Positions 56,001-63,300 of a stretch of 64,000 nucleotides of DNA are shown in pieces. Numbering within the stretch: position 1 is the stretch's first letter; each line of letters begins with the position of its first letter. Under the pieces are notes generated by a model. It was not told the DNA's origin. It searched no databases and saw only the letters and a list, made by a program, of their open reading frames with translations. Source of the DNA: Colwellia sp. Lineage in GTDB: Bacteria > Pseudomonadota > Gammaproteobacteria > Enterobacterales > Alteromonadaceae. The position numbers and the translations under genes were made by a program. Location: positions 34,980 to 98,979 of the forward strand of contig JABSOY010000002.1 in the NCBI GenBank assembly GCA_013215385.1. The letters run 5' to 3'.

Positions 56001-56481
56001 GTTTGTAGTTGAATCACAAGCAGAGTTTATCCAGCAAGTCCAAATGGGATTAAAGAAAAAATTACCGGACTATATGATACCGAATATCTTAATGGTGGTT
56101 GAAGAGTGGCCATTAACACCGAATGGCAAGGTAGATAGAAAAGCGTTACCAAAACCAGATGGAAGTCAGATGCAAGGTGAATATGTCGCGCCTAAAACTG
56201 AAACAGAAAAAACAATCGTAGGACAAATCGAAAGCATAATTGGAATTGATGTAGATAAGTTGAGTGTTTCCGAAAGTTTCTTAAATTTAGGTGGCAATTC
56301 AATTTTAAGCTTGCGACTTAGCCAGAGTTTAGGTAGTGTATTTGAAATTGAACTACCCATTTTACTTATTTTAGAATCACATAGCATTAAAGAATTAGCC
56401 CTTGAACTAGATTTAATCCTGAGCATTAAAAATGCAGAAAAAATAGAAAATACAGAAAACACTGTAGAGGAGGAATGGTAG
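53026..56481 (+). CDS. NRPS, TubC-C-A-PCP, Lys-like pocket
   Basis: 1151 aa. TubC docking (1-55), condensation domain beginning VPLQEGMLLQHM with HHIVSDH at 219-225 (Gly of HHxxxDG replaced), adenylation domain (about 535-1040; YVIYTSGSTGLPKGVM, FDIFIEE, NSYGPTEATVT, NGKVDRKALP), carrier with Ser1092 in NLGGNSILS. Pocket by hand D-I-E-S-I-G-S-V-T-K, close to a known Lys code. The ATG overlaps the previous TGA (ATGA). The QHM-x-D N-terminal motif hints at a dual condensation/epimerisation domain. The carrier lacks the usual GGHS, having GGNS, but keeps the Ser. There is a 270-bp gap before the next gene. Confidence 0.93.
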   Translation: MISQLIDVCRQSGIDFALGNGGKLKVNADKSALTPAILSQIKTAKAEIIAFLKAEKISELDRDFQTSVQNRADILARLNLTEQQIDGFYPLVPLQEGMLLQHMLSEQHDVYITYFILAVEGKQIFDKIMESFKAVVERHASCRTAIVWRGVEQAYQLVKKQVSIPIIHVHCANEGEFQQELQALKSQNRMMDLEQDALMRFHVLVKADSQEHVLFIERHHIVSDHISLELTLYELLMFYKQQQNQLHPAKQQYEFALQHNAEKAVDTGYFDVLLADFEAPSLLFDINQSQFKSTELEYFSYDFEANLQRAVREQSMKSGVSPAVLFHFAWAIVMAKFCNSKDVLFPTVLTGRMMAPEYRTTIGMFLNSLPLRVKFDERSVAEQLRDINIQLMQLCQNENVPLNQAVQKLTDEFGTVFNCIFNYRHATEEVLLDELPFEHILSKEESSTPFSLSISETGEAFSAELEAYKGTNGIALLDGLALALEYIVNELTEDSKAPFQMPLLLPDDMLQHLVYDLNDTAMDYPKDKCIHTLFEQQAQAQPDNVAVVFEDKQLTYRQLNEKANQLAHYLKGQHHITADTLIGLCVERSLEMVIGIMGILKAGGAYVPLDPGYPQDRLNYMLEDASLDVVLSQVKVQSVLMGFTGTIIALDGIDDKDSHFCSEYGQNNLTVEETGLTSGNLAYVIYTSGSTGLPKGVMIEHASLINYQEHVRIAYGLTQADNFLQFSNISFDIFIEEFFGALCQGSQLTLRDEACQFGIKVFIDFCNQYEITVVSLPTAFWAQLVSSKDKLASTLLRVVIVGGEALSTSTVQNHYQLFSTNVALINSYGPTEATVTATTYMTSSADDLSKVVPIGKVNINNQLFVMDQFNAICPLNCVGELYIGGKGLARGYLNRPELTSETFIDNPFYDVAQLNSSTHLYRTGDLVRYLPDGNLEFIGRADDQVKIQGFRVELGEVELQLVQQVIVDSAIVITKEVSGSHLLVGYVKSEGGFVVESQAEFIQQVQMGLKKKLPDYMIPNILMVVEEWPLTPNGKVDRKALPKPDGSQMQGEYVAPKTETEKTIVGQIESIIGIDVDKLSVSESFLNLGGNSILSLRLSQSLGSVFEIELPILLILESHSIKELALELDLILSIKNAEKIENTENTVEEEW

Positions 56482-56672
56482 TTCAGTTCTTTGAATGCCG
56501 CTCATAATATACTGGCAATATGCATAAATAAATGGTCGATTGTCAATAACAAGGCGTTAGATTAAGTCATAGCTGGCTAGTTATGAGTGAAAGTAACGCA
56601 GTTATTGGATATTTAGACCATTTAGAATGACCAGTTAATTATACAGATTAGTATAAGTTCTTTTAAAGTTTA

Positions 56673-56686
56673 TCTTATGCATAAGA
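56673..56686. promoter_or_regulatory. Palindrome TCTTATGCATAAGA, shared-motif site 3
   Basis: A perfect 14-bp palindrome in the pattern CTYAYGCRTRAG, first of a tandem pair before the PaaK-like gene. Confidence 0.4.
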
Positions 56687-56696
56687 CAAGTATAAA

Positions 56697-56712
56697 GTCT
56701 CATGCGTGAGAC
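56697..56712. promoter_or_regulatory. Palindrome GTCTCATGCGTGAGAC, shared-motif site 4
   Basis: A 16-base near-perfect palindrome (only the central TGCG is not symmetrical) in the same pattern as the sites at 21781, 27852 and 56673. It lies about 42 bases before the ATG at 56754. Confidence 0.4.
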
Positions 56713-56753
56713 CTCCTTTTAGTATTATAAATTGAAGTGATTAAGGCCATACA

Positions 56754-58016
56754 ATGAAGAATTTCCAAGGCGTATTAAAAGAGCTAGAGTATAGCTTTGA
56801 AAATGTGGAATTTTATCAGGAGTTGTTTTATAAAACAGAAGTAGATATTAATAAAATAAAAACACCTGATGACTTAGAACAAATCCCGTTTACATCAAAA
56901 ATAGACTATAGACGAAGTTTTCCAAAAGGCACATTAGCAAAGGGTTTCAATCTCAGTCACCCTATGATTGCTAGTCACAGAAGTTCAGGCTCAACAGGAG
57001 AAAGGTTAACTACCCTAGAAATCGGTATGCATTTGCTTGATCGAGCTATTTCTTGTGCACAGATTAACCCGTCAATTAACAATGCCTTTCATAAGGTTGG
57101 GAGAAAGATCGCTCGGTATGCGGCGCCTAATTGTTCAGATGTGGAGTGCGCTAACCCAAATAGCAGTATTGAAGATCGTATTCTTCCTGATCAAACGTTA
57201 GTATTGCCTGTTTATCATGATTTATTAACGACAACAGAGCAGATGTTAGATCGAACATTAGAGGAAATTAACGAGTATCAACCGGATTTATTCTATGTTG
57301 ATCCAACACATTTTGCCTTTTTGTTAAGGCACTATAAAAAGCGTGGTCTCACACCACCTAATATTCCGGTTATGGTTGCCTATACAGGCGCAACAGATTG
57401 TGCGAGAAGGCAGATTGCAGAGTTCTATGATATGAATTCAATGTATGGGGAGTTATTGTCATCTACTGAATTTGGTTGGGTTGCGATGGAATGTAATCAC
57501 GGGCACTTGCATGCTAATGATGATAGTTTCTTTTTTGAGTATGTAGATGTTGAATTTGAGTCACCGTTGGAAAATACATTTAAAGAGCTGTGTATTTCTA
57601 GTATTGACCAAGGAGCGTCACCACATATTCGCTACCGCACAGGAGATGTAGCCTCTGTAACTGAAGGGCCGTGTGACTGTGGTTCAGATCGTGTGCGCTT
57701 CGTTATGGAAGGCAAGTTTTCACAGTTTTTAGTCAAGGATGGGCGACCATTTATATCGCCGCAACAAGTAGATAAGATGATTGGAGGACCAGCTTGGCTT
57801 GATCTTTATCAACTTGAACAAGTAAAAGATACAGAGTTTTTGTTGAAGATTATTGCTAATGACTCGTATCAGCAAGGTGACGAAGCGTATTTTATCGAAC
57901 AATTGACAGACATCTACAACACGAATTTGAAGGTTGATGTGAGTTTTGTGGACTATATCGCATCAGAAAGATCAGGGAAATATCAATTTGTAAGAGGACT
58001 TAATAACAATGTTTAA
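56754..58016 (+). CDS. PaaK-like adenylate-forming enzyme
   Basis: 420 aa. The fold is that of phenylacetate-CoA ligase-like proteins: ASHRSSGSTGERLT (P-loop), VAYTGATDCARRQIAEFYDMNSMYGELLSSTEFG, PHIRYRTGDVASV and a Cys pair in GPCDCGSDRVRFVMEGKFSQ. Such enzymes activate carboxylic acids as adenylates. Its TAA overlaps the ATG of the SufS-like gene by 8 bases, so the two are coupled. With a cysteine desulfurase partner it could make a thioacid or a carrier-bound thio-derivative, or activate an amino acid for it. The substrate is unknown. Confidence 0.85.
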   Translation: MKNFQGVLKELEYSFENVEFYQELFYKTEVDINKIKTPDDLEQIPFTSKIDYRRSFPKGTLAKGFNLSHPMIASHRSSGSTGERLTTLEIGMHLLDRAISCAQINPSINNAFHKVGRKIARYAAPNCSDVECANPNSSIEDRILPDQTLVLPVYHDLLTTTEQMLDRTLEEINEYQPDLFYVDPTHFAFLLRHYKKRGLTPPNIPVMVAYTGATDCARRQIAEFYDMNSMYGELLSSTEFGWVAMECNHGHLHANDDSFFFEYVDVEFESPLENTFKELCISSIDQGASPHIRYRTGDVASVTEGPCDCGSDRVRFVMEGKFSQFLVKDGRPFISPQQVDKMIGGPAWLDLYQLEQVKDTEFLLKIIANDSYQQGDEAYFIEQLTDIYNTNLKVDVSFVDYIASERSGKYQFVRGLNNNV

Positions 58017-59220
58017 CGCGGAACAACTAGCCAGTATCAGAAATGACTTTCCAGGCTTGAAGTCAGAGATAGATGGTCGACCAATTCTTTATTTAGATAG
58101 CGCAGCAACTTCCTTAAAACCACAAGCTATGATCGATGCAACAGTCGAGTATTATGGAGGAGTGTCTTCCAATGTTCATCGTGGAAAAAGCTATGCAATT
58201 GAATTGGTATCCAATAAATTTGAACGTGCAAGATATCGAACAGCAGAACTGATTTCTTGTTCTGGTAATGAAATTGTATTTGTTAGGAATACGACCGATG
58301 CCATTAATATGGTAGCTTCAGGCCTTGACCTTACAAAAGATGATACTGTGCTTATTTGCGCTGATTCTCATCATTCTCATCAATTACCCTGGATGGCAAG
58401 AGCAACAACGGAAATAGTGAACCTGCTACCTGATGGTGGATTAGATCTGGATGACTATAGAAAGAAAATAAAGAACAACCCAAAAGTTGTGGCTATTACT
58501 CACTGTTCGAATGTAACTGGTGTATATAACCCCTTAAGCGAGATGGCTAAGCTGGCGAAGGAAAATGGTGCGATTGTGGTTGTCGACGCCGCTCAGTCTA
58601 TACCCCATAAAAAAGTGAATGTGCTAGAACTAGATATTGATTTTCTCACTTTTTCTCCGCATAAGATGCTTGGGCCAACTGGTCTCGGTGTTCTTTATGG
58701 AAAGAAAGATATGCTTGAGAAACTCACGCCGAATAGTTTTGGTGGTGGAATGGTTGACTGGGTAGAGCTTGATAACTATCGTTTACGTAAGTTACCTCAT
58801 CGTTTGGAAGCAGGCACACCACATATTGCGGGAGTGCTAGGGCTTGGAGCCTCAATAGATTATCTCAATAGTATTGGATTAGATAATGTTGAAGCACATG
58901 ATAAGCACTTAGGCAGTAAGATGCTGAAATTAGCACAAGAACGTGATTATTTGAAAGTTATTCATCCTGATCCAACCGCTGAACGTAGTGCCGTGTTAAG
59001 TTTTTGGGTTCCCACGGCGCCCAAGTTGGACGATACGGCAAGAGTTTTAAGTGACACATATGGGATTATGTGTAGAAATGGACACCTATGTGCGCAACCC
59101 TATATAGATCAAATTGCAGGGGCTCATGTAATGCGAATTTCAGCATACCTATATAATAATGAGTCTGAGATTGAGCGATTTTTTAGTGCTCTTGATGAAA
59201 TAAACTCTTTCATGTTTTAA
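58009..59220 (+). CDS. SufS-like class V aminotransferase / cysteine desulfurase
   Basis: 403 aa. PLP-binding Lys lies in FLTFSPHKMLGPTGLGVLYG; VVDAAQSIPHKKV is the PLP-Asp/Gln region; the active-site Cys of desulfurases is kept in CRNGHLCAQPYI. Length and N-terminus (IRNDFPGLKSEIDGRPILYLDSAATSLKP) match SufS. The housekeeping suf genes are absent here, so it is likely dedicated to this pathway, giving sulfur to a building block, or it has changed to another PLP reaction such as racemisation or elimination. It is coupled to the PaaK-like gene by an 8-base overlap, with a strong terminator directly after. Confidence 0.88.
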   Translation: MFNAEQLASIRNDFPGLKSEIDGRPILYLDSAATSLKPQAMIDATVEYYGGVSSNVHRGKSYAIELVSNKFERARYRTAELISCSGNEIVFVRNTTDAINMVASGLDLTKDDTVLICADSHHSHQLPWMARATTEIVNLLPDGGLDLDDYRKKIKNNPKVVAITHCSNVTGVYNPLSEMAKLAKENGAIVVVDAAQSIPHKKVNVLELDIDFLTFSPHKMLGPTGLGVLYGKKDMLEKLTPNSFGGGMVDWVELDNYRLRKLPHRLEAGTPHIAGVLGLGASIDYLNSIGLDNVEAHDKHLGSKMLKLAQERDYLKVIHPDPTAERSAVLSFWVPTAPKLDDTARVLSDTYGIMCRNGHLCAQPYIDQIAGAHVMRISAYLYNNESEIERFFSALDEINSFMF

Positions 59221-59225
59221 CTATT

Positions 59226-59256
59226 AGCCAGCCTATATAGCAATTATAGGCTGGCT
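59226..59256 (+). terminator. Intrinsic terminator after the SufS-like gene
   Basis: A perfect 12-bp stem (59226-59237 and 59245-59256) with a 7-base loop, followed by TTTATTCT, starts 5 bases after the stop. It is followed 17 bases later by the next start codon, so it may attenuate rather than block downstream expression. Confidence 0.75.
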
Positions 59257-59273
59257 TTATTCTGGAGACCTCC

Positions 59274-60299
59274 ATGCTAGTTCCTTTGCCAAATCATTTA
59301 TTACACGCAGAAGATATTAAATGCGGATTTTTTTCCGATTCACAAACCCTTCCTTTGGTAATTTCTTGTCATAATGAAACAATAGATATTTGCGAGTGGT
59401 TTGCGAGTAATCGCCATGAATTGATCAAATTACAGCACACTTATGGTGCATTGTTGTTTCGGGGGTTTGGTGTTGATTCAGCAAAATTATTTGAAGCATT
59501 TGTTACTGAAAGTAGCTGTGTACCTTTTGACACATATTTAGAGCGTCAATTGAAGCGTGATAGAGTAGAAGGTAATGTCTTTACTTCTACCGCACATACA
59601 AAAGAAGGGACAATTTTTTTACATAATGAACAATCGTTTAATTTAAATTTTCCTCGAAATATTTATTTTAATAGTCATAAGGTGGCAGTGAAGGGTGGCG
59701 CAACACCACTTGCTGATACGAGAAGAATTTTTCAGAAAATACCAGAAAAATTGCGTAACAGATTGTTAAAAGAAGGATATTTGTATCAGCGTAATTTCAT
59801 GCAAAATATGTATGTTGATTGGCCTTGGGCTTTTCAAGCAGAGAGTAAATTAGAGGCCGAGGAGTATTTCAAAGCGAATAACATTCTCTGGGAGTGGAAA
59901 GATGATCCTCTGATCACCTTAACGACCAAGCAAGTACGATCTGTGGCATTGATACATCCGGTAACGGGTGATAAATGTTGGTTTAATCATTGTACCTCAT
60001 TTAATCTCAATTCAATTGAAGCGAACGCAAGAAAGTTTATTCAAAGCTCATTTGCAGAGCATGAATACCCTTATCAGACATACTTTGGTGATGGTGAGAG
60101 CATAGATGAACAGACGGTCGCGTTATTGAAAAAAATTTACCTTGAAGAGCAAGTAACCTTCCAATGGGATGAAGGGGATGTACTCATGGTAGATAATTTA
60201 TCGGTAGCTCATGGTAGGGAACCATTTGAGGGAGAACGGTTAGTTCTGGCCGCAATGTCTGAGTTATGCCGTTGGCAAGACGTGATTTTACGACCGTAA
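59274..60299 (+). CDS. SyrP-like Fe(II)/2-oxoglutarate hydroxylase (TauD family), copy 2
   Basis: 341 aa, paralog of the protein at 31333-32349. Motifs: GALLFRGFGVDSAKLF, H-x-E in FLHNEQSFN, PLADTRRIFQKIP, WFNHCTSFN and VAHGREPFEGERLV. Same SyrP/clavaminate synthase-type group. GGAG lies shortly before the ATG at 59274. It lies between a strong terminator and the last NRPS gene, so it may be transcribed with the latter. Two copies at opposite ends of the cluster could act on two residues or on different carriers. Confidence 0.88.
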   Translation: MLVPLPNHLLHAEDIKCGFFSDSQTLPLVISCHNETIDICEWFASNRHELIKLQHTYGALLFRGFGVDSAKLFEAFVTESSCVPFDTYLERQLKRDRVEGNVFTSTAHTKEGTIFLHNEQSFNLNFPRNIYFNSHKVAVKGGATPLADTRRIFQKIPEKLRNRLLKEGYLYQRNFMQNMYVDWPWAFQAESKLEAEEYFKANNILWEWKDDPLITLTTKQVRSVALIHPVTGDKCWFNHCTSFNLNSIEANARKFIQSSFAEHEYPYQTYFGDGESIDEQTVALLKKIYLEEQVTFQWDEGDVLMVDNLSVAHGREPFEGERLVLAAMSELCRWQDVILRP

Positions 60300-60380
60300 A
60301 TATGTAACAAAAAAAATAATAATTCAAACAATATTAATGATGAATGCAAGTCTAACTTTTGTATTTATAAAGGTTTTTCA

Positions 60381-63300
60381 ATGAAAGAAACAAGGTTATT
60401 TTTAGCTATCCTGAATCACAAAGGGGTTCGTTTATACTTAGATCAAGGGAAATTGAAGTCTCAGTCTCCTAAAGACGGAATTAATAAAGACGAGCGGGCT
60501 TATATAAAGGAAAATAAACAACTGATAATTCAATATTTGGAAACATTGAGCAGAAATAATGCAAAAAGTTTAGGAAAGTCAATTGTTAGGCAAAACAGCA
60601 ACAAGGGATTGCTTTCTTTTTCCCAGCAACGTCTATGGTTTATCGATAGCCTGCAGGGTGGCTCAGCGGAATACAACATGCCGGTGGCTTTTGAGGTTGC
60701 AGGTCAGCTGAATCTGGCTTTGGTTACAGATATCTTTAATACTATCCTGGAGCGTCATGAAGTTCTTAGGACATTGTATGTTGAAGATAATGGTGAAACA
60801 CTACAGCATATCCGCAGTATGTCGGATGTTGCTTTTGATATTAAGGTAGAAGATCTTAGTCATCTTGTCGATGAGACGTTAGAGAGGCAAGTTAGGCATC
60901 TTGTAGAAATTGATATCACCAGTCCATTTAACCTTGCTACGGACCTAATGTTACGCGTTAGCTATGTCAAGAAAACGACAGAGACAGGAGTAATGATTTT
61001 CAATATGCATCACATCGCCTCTGACGGCTGGTCAATGGAAGTGCTGATCAAAGAGTTTTTTGCCTTGTATGGTGCTTTTAGCCAAGGACAAACCAATCCG
61101 TTTCCCGAGCTTGAAATTCAATATGCAGATTACGCGCATTGGCAGCGGGAATATCTGAAAGGTGAGGTATTAGAGTCGCAATTGAGCTACTGGGAGAAAC
61201 AGCTCGATGAGTTGCCTGCAGTACACAGTTTACCGCTAGACCATGCGCGACCAGAGATAAAAAAACATGAAGGGGCGGTCATCACTGGTGAATTGCCAGC
61301 CACGATAGCCAGGCAGTTACTTGCAGTGGCTAAGCAACATCAATTAACACCATTTATGCTGTTACATGGCGCTTTATCTTTACTGCTGTCTCGACATAGT
61401 AATACGGCAGATATTGTCATTGGTACGCCAGTAGCAAACCGGTTACAAGCAGAGCTTGAGCCTTTGATTGGGTTCTTTGTCAATACCTTAGTGCTGCGAG
61501 CAGATACCAATCACGATAGCTTGTCAGACTATTTTGCCCATATTCGGCAAGTACACTTGGATGCACAATCGAATCAGGATGTGCCGTTTGAGCAGTTAGT
61601 TGAACGATTAAAAGCACCAAGAAGTACCGCACACAGTCCACTATTCCAAATCATGATGGCAACGAATACTGATTTCGGATTGAATGATGGATCAGAGATG
61701 GCCTTATTCACCCTGCCGGATGTGGATATTCAGCCGTACCAATCAGACCTTATTCAAGCAAAATTCGATCTGAGTGTTGATTTGAATATCAGTGAACAAG
61801 GTGTGGGACTTAATTGGAACTATGATACTAGCTTGTTCACCGAGCAGCATATTGTTCAGTTGAACAAGCATTTATGTCGCTTACTTGAAGGGTTAAGCCA
61901 AACGCAAGGGCGGTCAACGCAAGCACCCTATGCTTTACCTATGCTGTCAGCAGGCGAAGTGCAGCACTTAGTGCATGAGTTAAATGACAGCGCAACGGTC
62001 TATCCGAAGGATAAATGCATCCATGAGCTGTTTGAGCAACAGGCTCAAGATAACCCAGAAAATGTAGCTGTGGTGTTTGAAGACAAGCAACTGACGTACA
62101 AGCAGCTCAATCAAAAAGCCAATCAACTAGCGCATTACTTAAAAGCGCATCATGATATTACACCAGACACTTTAGTGGGGCTGTGTGTAGATCGTTCATT
62201 AGAGATGGTCATTGGTATTCTGGCGATATTAAAGGCAGGTGGAGCGTATGTTCCGTTAGATCCAAGTTACCCGCAAGCACGTTTGAGCTATATGCTAGAA
62301 GATGCTGGCTTGGATGTAGTGTTAAATCAACGGCATGTGCAGAGTGTCCTTGCGGACTTCAAAGGCTCCATACATGTGTTGGATGGGTTGAGTCATACTG
62401 AAAATCATTTTTGTGCAGAGTACGCCAATAATAATTTAAAAGTAACAGGACTTACTTCAACGAGTTTGGCTTATGTGATTTATACCTCAGGTTCAACAGG
62501 TCAACCAAAAGGAGTGATGATTGAGCATGCCGCACTAGTTAACTATCAAGAACACATTAAAGTAGCATATGGTCTTACACGGGCAGACAATTTCCTACAG
62601 TTTTCAAACATCTCTTTTGATATATTTATCGAAGAGTTTTTTGGTGCTTTATGCCAGGGAGGTCAGCTTACATTAAGGGATGAAGCTTGTAAAACTGGCA
62701 TGAAGGAATTTGTCAGTTTTTGTAATCAATTTGAGGTCACAGTGGTTAGTTTGCCTACAGCGTTTTGGGCACAACTCGTCTCTACAAAAGAGAAATTAGC
62801 AAGCACATTGTTACGAGTAGTTATTGTCGGTGGCGAGGCGCTGTCGATATCTACAGTTCAGCATCATTATCAATTATTTAGTACAGATGTTGCGCTAATA
62901 AATAGTTATGGGCCTACAGAAGCTACAGTCACTGCAACAAGCTACATGACATCTTCGGCTGATGGCTTGTCAAAAGTCGTTCCGATTGGTAAAGCGAATA
63001 TTAATAACCAGTTATTTGTAATGGATCAAGATAATGGACTTTGTCCTTTAAGTTGTATTGGGGAACTATATATTGGCGGTAAAGGACTTGCTCGTGGTTA
63101 CCTTAACAGGCCTGAATTGACATCAATAATCTTTATTGATAATCCATTCTATGACGAGAGTAAACCTAATAGTTCTCCACGGTTATACAAGACTGGTGAT
63201 TTAGTCCGTTATTTACCTGATGGTAACCTAGCGTTTATAGGGCGAGCTGATGACCAGGTGAAAATCAGAGGCTTCAGGATAGAGCTAGGTGAAGTCGAGG

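Larger units (their letters stand above)
56482..56753. promoter_or_regulatory. Intergenic region with paired palindromes before the PaaK-like gene
   Basis: A 272-bp gap that probably starts a new transcript. Two palindromes, TCTTATGCATAAGA (56673-56686) and GTCTCATGCGTGAGAC (56697-56712), are spaced 25 bases centre to centre, about 45-80 bases before the start codon. A TATTAT/TATAAA-like stretch follows. This layout looks like a repressor or activator site at a promoter. Confidence 0.5.

Noticed and set aside
56673..56712. lux-box reading of the paired palindromes
   Set aside because: The sites do not match the 20-bp lux box (ACCTGT...ACAGGT) and no LuxI or LuxR gene is in the window.
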